DNA of 64,000 nt from assembly GCA_018873225.1 (NCBI GenBank), contig JAEILZ010000006.1, positions 3,472,001 to 3,536,000 of the forward strand. Reading direction: 5' to 3'. The stretch comes from [Phialemoniopsis] sp. UDSM-2020. Lineage: Eukaryota; Ascomycota; Sordariomycetes; Thyridiales; Thyridiaceae. Each line of letters opens with the position of its first letter. Positions within the stretch are counted from its first letter, which is position 1. The notes below the pieces were generated by a model. It worked only from the letters and a program-made list of their open reading frames with translations, was not told the origin of the DNA and made no database searches. Shown in pieces: positions 21,945 to 32,626 of this stretch. The position numbers and the translations under genes are program-made.

Positions 21945-23427
21945 TTACAACATGGCTCGCAGGGCGCGGCTGGGAGGGTTGAGATCCAGGTTCCTGTTCT
22001 TCCATCCCGTAAGCTCCGCCAAGTCCCGGTATTGATACGGATGCGGATACAGGACATCCTCCTTCGGGTCTGTACCGCTCTTCCAGCTCCACGCCTCGGT
22101 GTGTTCCTTGGGCAGCTTGCCTTCCAGCATGTCTACTACGTACTTGCCGATGATGGGCAAGAACTTGAAGCCGTGGTGCGCACCACAGGTGGCGATGAAT
22201 AGGTTCTTGGTGTTAGGGTAGGGGCAGATGCGGAAATGAAGATCCTTGGTGTGGCAGTCCCTGTGTTCAATAATTAGCGGAAAGGCACTTTGACGGTCAC
22301 TGATTCGCACTTACCAGCACATCCGAGTTGTCACCCACTCCCTGTCAGCCAGCTCCGGCAGGATGTCTCGCAGGAACTTGCGCACATCGGCCTCGAGCTC
22401 GGCAGGAATACCGTCGTGAGGGTGGTCGCCATGCGAGTGTGTGATAGACGCTCCAGAGACACTTGAGTAGGCATAGTTGGTGATGCTGTGATTGGAGATG
22501 ATCTTCATCAGACCATGCTCATCGGGCGGGAAAGCAATGCCTGGCCAAAGTGTCAGTTTCCTTAATTCAGAAGGGGTTTCCAAAGAATCTTGAACGGACC
22601 ATGCTCCATATCGTCAATGATAGGCATCTTCTTGTACTTCTCGATCTCGGCCGGCGTGAGCTTGATGACCACCAAGCAGCCCGCGCTGGCAACCGACTCT
22701 TCCCTCGCCTCGACCAGTGTGGGGATGTTGGCACCGTTGGAAACGATGACCCAGTCGGCAAAATGTGCCTTTCCAGATGCACTCAGAGCTCCGACGCAGG
22801 TCTTTTGGTCGTCGTAGAGGAGCTTCGTGACGTAACCGTCCTGGCCGGTGATGTACTCGACACCTTCTGTCCTGGCCTCGTTGGCCATCCGGACCAACGC
22901 TTTACTTGAGGGGACCTGCAAAAAGTAATGTCAGCTTCAAGTCTCCTCGATGTATGTTTTGTTTCGGAGAACCATACCCATCCGGCCTCAGAGTTCCAGA
23001 CATTGCTCCAGCCCTCCATCGGACCGGTGATCACCGGCCACCTCTGCCGGACCTCATCGCCGGTCATCCAGTTGGTGTCTCCAGAGCCGAGGCTCTTGGC
23101 AGACTTGTACGCGCCCTTCAACCAATCAAGGGTGCCCTCGTGGGCAGCCATCACCCATCCCGTCTTGCGGAACAGGCCAGAGAGGAACGAAGTCGGGGAG
23201 TCCCAGACCTTCATCGCCTCCAGGCCCATCCGTGTGTACATGGGGTTTGGGTAGTCCGCCCGCACGATCTTATTCAGGTCAGTCGATGCGGCATCGTGGG
23301 AAGGAGTGTCGAAGCGGTCGAGCACGCGGATGTTGGTGTAGCCGCGCAGAGCCAGGTGGTAGGCGGTGGACGTGCCAAAGGCGCCGCCACCGATGATGAG
23401 AATGGAGGAGGGTTTCTTGTCAGACAT
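21945..23427 (-). CDS. FAD-dependent amine oxidase, amadoriase/sarcosine oxidase family
   Basis: This flavoenzyme oxidises secondary amines (N-glycated or N-methylated amino acids, pipecolate or saccharopine type), making hydrogen peroxide. Minus-strand exons are 23427-22978, 22915-22600, 22540-22315 and 22260-21945, giving 435 residues. The GTCCGT donor of intron 2 is unusual but frame and GAFP continuity support it. An FAD-binding GGGAFGTSTAYHL lies at about 13-25. RMCWD places Cys330 where this family attaches FAD covalently, and CGAHHGFKFLPIIG matches the family's C-terminal flavin/substrate loop. There is no PTS1 at the C-terminus (it ends RAML). It is divergent from an organic-anion permease with a Zn2Cys6 gene next, suggesting import and oxidation of a small amino compound. 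Confidence 0.85.
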
Positions 23428-24215
23428 CTTGTTCCTGGAGGGTGTGTAGACGATCACAGGGATTCTGGTTATCAGCCGACCAGTAGGAGTGAAGTCGAAT
23501 AGCCTAGAGATAGCGATACTTTATATGATCTAGCTCACTGCGATATCGCTATAAATCCGAGATGGCGAGAAATGGGGCGTGATAGTCGCACGGTCAAGAA
23601 CACCGTAGCTGCCGATCTTCCGCCGGAGGTCGAGATCAGTCTCGAGTCAAGGTGCCTCGAAGGCGAGTATGAAAAGTCTGGATTGCCGACGCATTGCGAC
23701 CCTCCCGCGACGAGATAATCCCAGTCTCCGGAGCCGTCTGCCCCCCACCATGAAACAGTGGGCACAACGCCTACACAAGATTGGGAGGGAGGCTATCACC
23801 AGCATCGGCCGCTTCGGCGGTGGGGACCGACATCAATCCCGTCCCAAGACCAATCGCCAGACCACTACCGAGTGCTTGGCGTGTACTGAAAAGACTTTTT
23901 GCCCCACAGTCGGCCGCTACGGCGATACGAACCGACAAAGTTATCTCCCCAGGGTCCCCATGGGGTTCGCGTGGAAAATGTCACTCCTTCAGGGTGCCTC
24001 GTGACAGAGAATCGCTATCTTGTACATTCTGAAGATGCCGAGTTAGCGTGCCACGCCCCTGGCACGGATTGTTTGAGAGTGAGCCGCCCAGGTATTTAGA
24101 CTTCGAGCACCGCCGTGCCTCAGCTGGAAGGTCTTTATCACTCGCGGCATCTCAATTCGTTACCAGAAGCCTCAATTCGTACCATTCAAGTCAATTGCCA
24201 TCAACGAGAGCAAAC
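23428..24215. promoter_or_regulatory. Divergent promoter of amine oxidase and permease
   Basis: These 788 bases separate divergent starts at 23427 and 24216. They hold several paired CGG/CCG strings (for example CCGCCGG near 23620 and CGG clusters around 23810-23830 and 23920) that could be bound by the cluster's Zn2Cys6 protein. No gene is seen. Confidence 0.4.
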
Positions 24216-26124
24216 ATGTCGACAGGCGAAGACAAGATGGCTACCGATATGACCAAGGTGGAGTCCAAGGTCGAGTCGGCGACTCCCAGTCCCTTCGTCG
24301 ACCGCGAGAAGTTCCCTATGCTGGCTGACAAGACGGCCGAGGAGCTTCGTGAGCTCGAGAAGAAGGTTCGCTGGCGAGTCGACCTACGCTTGATGCCCAT
24401 GCTGGTGCTCATCTACATCATGAACTACCTTGACCGGTGAGCCTCCAAACAAAGTGTCAGGAGGTTGTAAACCGAACCTAACATCCCCATCTAGAAACAC
24501 CATTGCTCAGGCAAAGCTTGGAGGTCTCGTCAAGGACTTGAACCTGACTGGTGTTCAATACCAGGTTGGTACTACATGCTATCGGCCATTGGTTGACTTT
24601 GCTGACTTTTGTCTCTAGACCTGCGTCAGTATTTTGAACGCTGGGTATGCACTGTCACTGACACTCCCTGTATGCAAGGTCAGGTCAACTAACTAGCCAT
24701 CAGATATCTCCTCATGCAGGTGCCCTCCAACATCTGGCTAAACAAAGTCGGCAAGCCGGCTCTGTATCTCTCGATCTGCATGTCTATCTGGGTGAGTCAT
24801 ACACACAAACGCATCCGGTAGAACCTGGCTAATGATGATCTTGCAGGGTACCATCTCGGCCTTGAGCGGCGTTACGCAGAACTTTGGTGGCCTCTTCACC
24901 TGCCGCTTCCTCTTGGGCTTCATCGAAGCCGCATATTTTGTGAGACTTCCTGCTCTCGGACACTCTTCGGTATCGGACACTGACAGCCTGTTCACAGCCT
25001 GGCTGCATGTTCACGCTCAGCACATGGTATAAGCGCGAGGAACTGAGCAAGCGCATGGCGTTCTTCTACTCTGGCTCTCAGATCTCTGGTGCCTTTGCCG
25101 GCTTGATTGCTGGAGGTGTCGTCAACAACATGGTCGGGTACGTTGAATCTATGTCTGCTTCAGTGTCGTGTACAAATCTAACAAAGTTGTTGTAGTGTCC
25201 GCGGGCTGGGAGCGTGGAGATGGCTCTTCATCATTGAGGTATGTCGTGTTATTTGATCCTCCCAGTGTATCCATCAGTCTAACATTTGTCTTTGTCCAGG
25301 GAGCCATCACCGTGTTCATTGCCATCTTCGCATACTTCATCCTTCCCAACTTCCCCGCGACTACCCGCTGGCTCACCGAGGAGGAGAGGGAGATGGCCGT
25401 CTGGCGACTCCAGACCGACGTCAATGTCGGCGACTGGACCTCCAGCGAGCAGCAGATTACGTGGGGCGCTTTCTGGATGGTCATGAAGGACTGGAAGAAC
25501 TGGTTCCTCGTCGTGCTCGTCTACTGCACTGGCGCCTCTCTGTCCATCAACCAGTTCTTCCCGTCCGTCATCGCCACCCTCGGTCGGTCCAACTACGAGA
25601 CTCTCCTGCTGACCAGCCCTCCCTATCTACTGTCCTGCTTCGTCATGTTCTTTGTGTGCTGGTCCGCGGATCGCACCCAGGAGCGGTATTGGCACTTGAC
25701 CCTTCCTCTCTGGTCGTCTCTGCTCGGCTTCATCCTCGTCGGAGCTACCACCAATTTCGGTGCTCGGTACTTTGGCGCCATGATCATGATCCCCGGCATG
25801 TATGTCGCCTTCAACCTGTCCGTCGTCTGGACTGCCAACACCATCTACTCGCCTCCCGGTAAGCGCGCCTGCGCCCTGGCCTTCAACAACGCCTTTTCCG
25901 GTCTGGCTGGGCTTTACAGCGCCTACCTGTTCCCCGACAGCGCCGCACCCCGCTACGCGCTCGCTCTTGGTGTCAACGCTGGCATGCTCTTCCTTGGCAT
26001 TGTCACTGCCACCATCTTCCGCTTCATGCTGGTAAGCGAGAACAAGAAGATCGCCCTGCAGGAGGAGACGGAGACGGATGACGCCCGGCTGACTCACCCG
26101 CGTTCCTTCCGGTACGTGTACTAA
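24216..26124 (+). CDS. MFS organic anion permease, Dal5/ACS family
   Basis: This plasma-membrane symporter takes up organic anions (allantoate, nicotinate, pantothenate or related). Eight exons are 24216-24436, 24495-24564, 24619-24644, 24704-24791, 24847-24939, 24998-25137, 25196-25238 and 25300-26124, giving 501 residues. Junctions read continuously, for example YLDRNTIAQAKLGGL and MVGVRGLGAWRWLFIIEG. The WRVDLRLMPMLVLIYIMNYLDR entry into TM1, the RFLLGFIEAAYFPG segment and the WLTEEER loop are hallmarks of fungal ACS-family permeases. Twelve membrane segments are expected. It is divergent from the flavin amine oxidase, so it probably imports that enzyme's substrate or a related acid. Confidence 0.88.
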
Positions 26125-26731
26125 GCGGTGTAGCAACATCAAGGGAATAAAAGATGATAGGGAATATCGTTCACGAGATGAAGAGGAAGGCATCTTTCCT
26201 GACTGGTATTATGTATGGGTGTCATTCGTGTTGTAATTAATTAGACTGTAGATGTCTGTAGTACTTGATCGCGCAGAATTGCAATGTCACAGGATCTCGT
26301 CAAGGCAATCTCATGTTCATGTTTATAATGTACAAAGATAAAACCCTGCAATTTGGACTTGTCCGAGTTCTCAATTTTCACAGTGAGACTGAGAAACCTT
26401 CGTGCGTGCTTGAGTCGTGCAACTGATCTCGCCACTAATATCATGGTGTGGCACCAACCAGGTTAGCCTAAAGGATGGGAATGCTGGATTCAAGACATCT
26501 TTAAGCAAGGGCTAGCAGACAACCTCCACTTTCAATCTTCCTTTCATACTCCCCAGACTGGCGACACGAAGCCACTGCTTATCTATCGCTGACATCCTGT
26601 CGTACTTGCGCATAGTCCTTCCCCACGACAATCGCAAAGGCGTGCACGAGTCGAAAAAGAACACGTACATGGTTTGATCCGGTCGAGTCGCGCGCCCATG
26701 TGTTGGCGAGGGAGAGTCCTCTTGTCGAAAG
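26125..26731. other. Intergenic, no gene seen
   Basis: This is the 3' flank of the permease and the promoter of the Zn2Cys6 gene. No motif or frame can be supported. Confidence 0.45.
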
Positions 26732-28997
26732 ATGTCAACTTTTAAGGGTCGGGGATCCACCGCTTGCTACAACTGCCACCGGCAAAAAGTCCGATGCAAT
26801 GGCGGTAAGCAGCTGCGACGCAGCCCTCACTGCTCGTTCTATCGCTCAACTCTAACGTGTCCTGTAGAACAACCCTGCCAGCGCTGTCGAGTACGACAGA
26901 AGGAGTGTCTCTACGCCACCAAGGAGGCCATCGTCCCGGTGCCGGAGAGCTACTTGCAGCGGATTGACAAGACTTTGACTGAGCTCAGAGACGTCATCAA
27001 CCTGCACGGACTTGGGAATGCCCCCCCGAGCGCGGGACCGGCAGAGACACCGAAAGGCGGTGATGGCAACAGCAACACGTCGCCAAACCTACCGGGGGAG
27101 ATCCCTAGCCAGGCCGGAGCAGACCCTCTGGTCGATGACTCTACCGCCGAGTCTTTCATCCGCAAGCTCAAGGAGGTGATGCAGTCAGGGATCGCCATTC
27201 CAAATGCCTGGTCACCGCAGTCACCCGCAGCCATATCGACGAGCCAGCTCAGCAGCGGCTCTGACTCTTCGCAGCGAAGACATGCTGCCATGCGCTTTGA
27301 CACCTTGCGTATGTCCCTCGAATTACCATATTCGTGACCAGCAGCCACCGTACTGATTCATGTTCCTAGACTCTCAGTTGAACTTCAGGCTTCCCCCATA
27401 CTCATATGCTGTCCAGCTAGTCACCCGGGCCGAACAGGAGTTTGGCGATTACCACACATTCCTCCGCAAGACATTTTGGAAACGACTGCATGCTACCTAC
27501 AGGGAGCCGCACTCCCAGTCCAGAGACAGGAATTGGCTGTGCAGACTATCTCTAGTCCTTGCTCTCGCGGAGGCCTGCACGACTTCTGGTCAATCGCTGG
27601 CGAGCAGTTTTGATGGCCAGGGGACCATCAATCTCCCCGGTGAAGGTACCGGATCATGGACACAGGAAGCTTGCCCAACCTTATCATCCGGGGTCGAGTT
27701 CTTTGAGCAGGGCCTAGTGCTGTTGAAGGTGTCGTACGAAGATGCCACCGTCGATGACGTTGAGGCTCTGAATCTTGCCTCTCATTGCAGCTACCTCCTG
27801 AACCGCCGGAGGTCTGCCTACGGATATGCCGGACAGAGTATCCGGCTTGCCCACAGTCTGGGCCTCGACCGCCCTGCGCCAGCCTCCCTGTCAAATTTGG
27901 AGAGGGAGCACAGGAAGCGCGTATGGTGGACTGCATTCTGCATCGACCGCTCTACCAGCGCCGAGTTAGGTCTCCGACCCGCGTACGTCGGAGTTGGTGG
28001 GATCGGCGGAGAGCTCGACTACCCGGACTCGAGCAGCCTGAGCCCGGCAGAACAGGAAGAGTTCTACAATGCTGAGCTACTAACTGCTCAGATACAGGTG
28101 TGCGACCTAAAGAGCCATGTGATTGACACAGTCAGTAGCTTGAAGAGTCGCGACATTGAACATCCGTATCAGATCCTTGGCAACTGCCTCGAGCGGCTTG
28201 ACTCGTGTGGCCAGACATTGACGCCGTCGTTGCTATCGCATACGCAGACCGAGCCTACATCGAAGTCCTCGGAGGCACGGATAGCACTTTCCATTTTGAT
28301 GCGGTACAACCAGGTTAGTGGGTTCCCACTGGGCCTTGCTCCCTGATGCTAACCGGTGGTTTAGTGCTATATCCTCCTCTTGCGGCCCATTCTACTTCAC
28401 CAATTCGCATATCTTCTACGTGATGGGACCGTCGTCACGCTCTCGGACGATATTTGCAATGTGAACCGGACCTGTCTTCAAGCCGCTCGAGGCAATGCCA
28501 ACATAATTCTTGACTTGGCAAACACCGGATTGCTAGGTAGGTTAAAATGCATGCACCATGGATTCAAGTTGCTAACTGATGCAGTCAAATATGGGTACTG
28601 GGACTCCGTCCACCTTTTCTCATGCCTACTCATTCTCTCACTCGCCAACTCGATCACTTCGCGCCTCCCGAGTGCCTTCCGGTCCACGGCACAGGAGACC
28701 GAAAATGACGTCTCTGTCTACGCAAGGGGCAGGGAGATCCTGGTCAGCATGGTGCAGGCGGGGAACGTGTCGTCAAAGCATCACCTCAGCATGCTAGAAG
28801 AGGTTGAAGGCATCGGGAACGCGACGTCCGGAGTGGAGGCTTTGTTCAATTTGCCCTTGGATAGTAATACGCAGGTTGACGGGCAAGCGACGGATAATAT
28901 CGAGATTGAGCTCGGCTTTGACCACTGGGCGGATTTGATGATGCCACCGGATACGAACCTGCGAGCACTAGATCTTTTCTCGGTTCCTTTCGAATGA
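26732..28997 (+). CDS. Zn2Cys6 transcription factor with Fungal_trans domain
   Basis: This is a nuclear regulator, likely local to the amine oxidase/permease pair. Five exons are 26732-26804, 26868-27308, 27370-28313, 28365-28536 and 28585-28997, giving 680 residues. The first intron (63 bases, no stop) falls inside the zinc cluster; removing it gives the canonical C-x2-C-x6-C-x5-C-x2-C-x6-C at about residues 12-39, which strongly supports splicing. The fourth intron, 48 bases, also lacks a stop. The Fungal_trans region includes GYAGQSIRLAHSLGLDRP and REHRKRVWWTAFCIDR at about residues 365-405. It ends in an acidic tail. The neighbours suggest control of amino-compound catabolism. Confidence 0.85.
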
Positions 28998-29515
28998 TTT
29001 GAATTCACCTGTTATTCACGGGACAGTAAGAGGGATCAAGTGGGAAGCTGAAGAACATCCTGGGATGGGTGTCCAGTCTTCTCCGCCTTTCACGCATCTC
29101 TAAACCGGGAGATGCTGAAAGGGCGGTTGAGAGATGCTGAAAGAGAAGCAAAAAGATAGAAACGAAAGGCGAAAAACAATAGTTTGAAGACTTCCTGAGT
29201 CCAAGTTTCCGTCGTCACATAAAATGTGCGACACAGGAGTGACTCGAACCCAGTAGTGTCTCGTCAAGAGATCATAAAACGGATCTCCCCGCCGGCTGGC
29301 AACCTATAATGAGGACTTATTACACCATAAACAACACCACTACACCATCTGGAACCGGTCTTGGGAAACAGATCGTTAAGCTATCTGATAAGACTAGATT
29401 CTCTGTTTATGCCAAAGTGAGGTGCAAGGTGAGAAGCAGGGTGAAGCGGAAGGTGAGTTGAAAGTGAGTCTGTGATCCGGCCTAGCCTTCGCAACCCCTA
29501 CGCCCGGACCACCCT
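28998..29515. other. Convergent intergenic with tRNA-like phrase
   Basis: No gene is supported. On the minus strand at about 29230-29300 a B-box-like GGGTTCGAGTC follows a possible hairpin, but the stems do not pair as a tRNA should, so it is not called. Confidence 0.5.
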
Positions 29516-30547
29516 TCACAGCGTCACCACAAGCTTCGTAGCAGATAAGTTCTTTGCCGTAAACCGATCGAGACCACCCTGAATAGCCTCCAGCCCTTGC
29601 CCGATAACCTCCGCCTTGGGCTCAGCGACAAACGACCCGTACGCCAACGCCGCCGGCATGAACTCGCGATAAATCTTGAAAGCCAACTCCCTGTCCGGCC
29701 GCAGGACATCTACGAACCGAGCCTCGACGCCCTCAGGCAGTCCCTCCGTCTTGGGATTCGCCATGGTGCACGCAAGCCTCTTCCCACCTCCCGGCGCGGC
29801 TGCAGACACGGCCGCCGCGCACGCGTCGATGACTCCAGGGTACACCGAGAAGTCGATCCCGGCGTTGGGCACGGCGCCCGCGCACTTCTTGCCTTTGAAC
29901 GCGGCGACCAGGTCCTCCTTGACTGTGGGCGAGTTGTAGTCAAACACCTGGCTTGCCCCCAAGCGCTTGGCGCGGTCAAAGTTCGACGGCGACGCGGTGG
30001 TGATGACCTCGTAGCCCGCCGCGACGGCGAGCTGGATTGCGTTGCTGCCGACGCTTGTCGACGCGCCCCAGATGAGCACCGTCTCGCCCGTCGGCTGGGC
30101 CGCTTTGCCCGCAGAAGGCAGCTTTAGTCCGAGGTGGTCCCCGTGGAACAGGCTCTTGATGGCCGTAGACAGCGTGAGCGGCAGGACGGAGGCCTGCTCA
30201 TAGGACAGGGCGTCCGGGATAGGCGTGAGCATGTGGTCCGCCAGCACGGCGTGCTCCTGGAAAGCCGCCTCCGAAAGCCCCGCGACGCGGTCGCCGACCT
30301 TGATGCCGGTCACCTTGGAGCCGACGGCCACGACCTCGCCGGCGACGTCGCCGCCGATGACGCCCGGGAGCTTGAGGGCCGGGAAGAAGGCCGGGCCGAA
30401 GGACTGCATGGCCCAGTCTACGGGGTTGAGGGCGAAGGCGTGGGAGCGGACGACGACCTCGCTATGGCCGTGCGTGGGGTAGTCGTAGGGCTTGACCTCG
30501 AAGGGGGTCTTGGGGGCCGTCAGGACGGCGGCGGTGTTGGACGGCAT
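29516..30547 (-). CDS. CipB-like medium-chain dehydrogenase/reductase, second copy
   Basis: This is a single-exon NADPH oxidoreductase of 343 residues. The ATG at 30547 starts at the usual MPSNTAAVL; 57 in-frame upstream codons look untranslated. The GroES-like half has FALNPVDWAMQ and GGDVAGEVVAVG; the Rossmann half has IWGASTSVGSNAIQLA. It matches the gene at 20541-21665 closely around the cofactor site (TASPxNF, GASxVFDYxSxTVKED) but lacks several loops. The two flank the amine oxidase, permease and regulator, so they may be duplicated members of one locus. The substrate is unknown. Third-position GC is higher here than in the paralogue. Confidence 0.83.
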   Translation of the reverse strand: MPSNTAAVLTAPKTPFEVKPYDYPTHGHSEVVVRSHAFALNPVDWAMQSFGPAFFPALKLPGVIGGDVAGEVVAVGSKVTGIKVGDRVAGLSEAAFQEHAVLADHMLTPIPDALSYEQASVLPLTLSTAIKSLFHGDHLGLKLPSAGKAAQPTGETVLIWGASTSVGSNAIQLAVAAGYEVITTASPSNFDRAKRLGASQVFDYNSPTVKEDLVAAFKGKKCAGAVPNAGIDFSVYPGVIDACAAAVSAAAPGGGKRLACTMANPKTEGLPEGVEARFVDVLRPDRELAFKIYREFMPAALAYGSFVAEPKAEVIGQGLEAIQGGLDRFTAKNLSATKLVVTL

Positions 30548-31398
30548 GATGATATTTGCGGGGTATGTACGGGTGGTGGTGGGAGGGAAGGGAGTGTGTC
30601 TTGTGCAGGCAGTGTCTTTGGCAGTAAACAACAATGAGAATAGATATATGTCTTTTCTTCCGGAGATAAGGGAGGTGATCTTGCCTGATGTTGATGGAAG
30701 GAGGACGGTGGACGGCACGGAGGCACGCCGATGGACTTATTAGTGGGATTGGGGAACTCTTGTAGGATTGAGTGAAACGGCCTATCGAAGAAATCGAGAT
30801 TTTTATTCTCCTACGTCAGGAAAGACGAGGTAAAGAGCATCACCAGAGGCACACGTGAGAAATTAGTACGAGAAACGGCAAATAAGCAGCCGTTGTTGCG
30901 TTTCGTCTTGCTCACAGCATGCCATTCGGCACACAGGCAGGAAAGAGATCTCCAGTGTGCCAATTGCAGCAATACGCCAAGCCCCGATCGTCCAGGAACA
31001 TCGGCTACAACGGTGAAGCACGCACAAAAGAGGCAATGCATTCGACAAGGGATATCGTGACGTCTAGTGGAAATAACAGCAATGTCCATGAACTGAGAAA
31101 TCATATAAGACGGACACCGGTAGGTATGAGGACCGATCATTTGGATGTTGTGGCGGTCGTAAAAGCATAAGTCCGTCAAACTCCGCCAAGCAGCAACACC
31201 AGGACAAACTCCATGACGCCTGGATCAAATAATTCTCTGAGCTAGTGAAGAAGGGAAATGAGCTCCAGAAAGAGGGTAGGAGAAGTCATAGCATTCATTC
31301 CGGACGGATGCATCAAGAAGTATCGGTGAAGGACAGCGTGATGCTGTGTAGATGAACAACACCATCCTCCCACCAGACCACAAGCGAAGCCGAGGCAT
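30548..31398. other. Intergenic, no gene seen
   Basis: This is the promoter of the CipB-like gene and the 3' flank of the ubiquitin hydrolase gene. Short frames on both strands lack support. Confidence 0.45.
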
Positions 31399-32166
31399 CT
31401 ACACACCCTCCTCCAGCGACAATCCCACAATACTAAACTCAACCTCTCCATCCCCACCAGCCCCGAGAAACTTCCTCACGCCCCTGTCCAGCACGCCCGA
31501 GCTGAGCATATCCTCCCCCTCCGCCATCGCGCCCCGGTCAACAGGCCCGTCCGTCCCGCCCTCGAGCTCCCAGAGGTGCCCGTCGTCGCCCCGCACAAAA
31601 GCGATAAAATGCAGCGGCGCGTGCACCTCGGCCGGCGGCACCGCCGAGTCGCCGCCCCGCGCCGCGCGCATGTGCGCCGCCTCGATGGCCTCGTCGTCGC
31701 TGAGCAGCTGCGCGCGCTCCCGAGGACCGAGCGGGGCCGCACGCTCGAGGAACCGCCCGATCGCCGAGTCCGGCCTGACGTGCCGGCGCGGCGCGCCGTT
31801 GGCGAGGCAGTGGATCAGCGCCATGAGCCCGCACGCGTTGTCGATGGTCTGCAGGAACCAAGTGACGGGCTTCTCGTTGTTGTACGTCAAGCCCGCGCCG
31901 CCGGTGCCGGAGCGCAGGGTCGGGGTGGCGTCGGCGGCGCGGACGGCTCTGTAGGCCGACGGGGTGGTGATGAAGATGAGGGCCGGGACGGGGCGGGGGA
32001 TTAGAGAGAGCAGATCTGGGTCGTCGAGGCTGTAGACGTCGTGGAAGGAGAGGGTGTCCGAGGCGCCGAGGTCGTGGATCAGCTGGGTGAAGACGGCCGG
32101 GTTGTTCTCGAGCGGGATGAAGGACTTGCGGCCGTCGGGCAGGATGTGGACGCCTGGCGCTGGCAT
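31399..32166 (-). CDS. Ubiquitin C-terminal hydrolase (peptidase C12) with altered acid residue
   Basis: This is a cytosolic/nuclear deubiquitinase of the UCH-L1/L3/Yuh1 family that removes small adducts from the ubiquitin C-terminus. It is a single exon of 255 residues. The oxyanion Gln106 and nucleophile Cys112 sit in QTIDNACG, and His186 in HFIAFV. The third catalytic position, Asp in the canonical YELDG, is Glu202 here (WELEGG), and the His-to-acid spacing is 16 instead of 15. Activity may be weakened, or the loop may be shifted. The low-complexity Ala/Arg segments fit the very GC-rich codon use of this stretch. No operon-like context exists. Confidence 0.88.
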   Translation of the reverse strand: MPAPGVHILPDGRKSFIPLENNPAVFTQLIHDLGASDTLSFHDVYSLDDPDLLSLIPRPVPALIFITTPSAYRAVRAADATPTLRSGTGGAGLTYNNEKPVTWFLQTIDNACGLMALIHCLANGAPRRHVRPDSAIGRFLERAAPLGPRERAQLLSDDEAIEAAHMRAARGGDSAVPPAEVHAPLHFIAFVRGDDGHLWELEGGTDGPVDRGAMAEGEDMLSSGVLDRGVRKFLGAGGDGEVEFSIVGLSLEEGV

Positions 32167-32626
32167 CGCGGCGGTTGTTTTTAAAAGGTGAGTACTCTGT
32201 AGAAAAAGGTGAGGGCGTGAGAATGACTTGAGAATTGTCGCAAGGTGATTTTGATGATGTGAGGCTTTGTTGATGTCGGTCTGATTCAGTGAGATCTGGT
32301 AGGTGATGATGGACTTGAATTGCCCCGCGTTTACACAGGCAGCGACGCCACGACGCGTCCCTCAACTGACTTTACCATGGCAGGCGCCTTTGACACGACA
32401 TCGGATGAAATCAGAGAATATTCATGGTAGCACAACATTGAACCGTTTGGTAATCTCAACTTTATTAGTGTTTCTGCCCAGTACAGTAGGGTCAATCGCA
32501 ATGATGTCACAAAGTGGCTCACACGAGAGCATCGGCCGACCACGAGCGCGCGCGGCTCTTCAGCACCTTCATTAGATGATTCTTACACTACTTATGCGAC
32601 ACCCCCTTTCTCCCTGATCACCCCAT
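32167..32626. other. Intergenic, no gene seen
   Basis: This is the promoter of the ubiquitin hydrolase and the 3' flank of the phytase-like gene. Nothing else is recognisable. Confidence 0.4.

Noticed and set aside
29221..29305. tRNA-like segment on the minus strand (GGGTTCGAGTC phrase)
   Set aside because: The T-stem does not pair, no matching 5' acceptor strand is found, and the anticodon-like hairpin has the wrong size.
31538..32365. 275-codon frame on the minus strand overlapping the ubiquitin hydrolase
   Set aside because: Shadow of the GC-rich UCH gene in another frame; its translation is almost only Arg, Ala, Pro, His and Gly.
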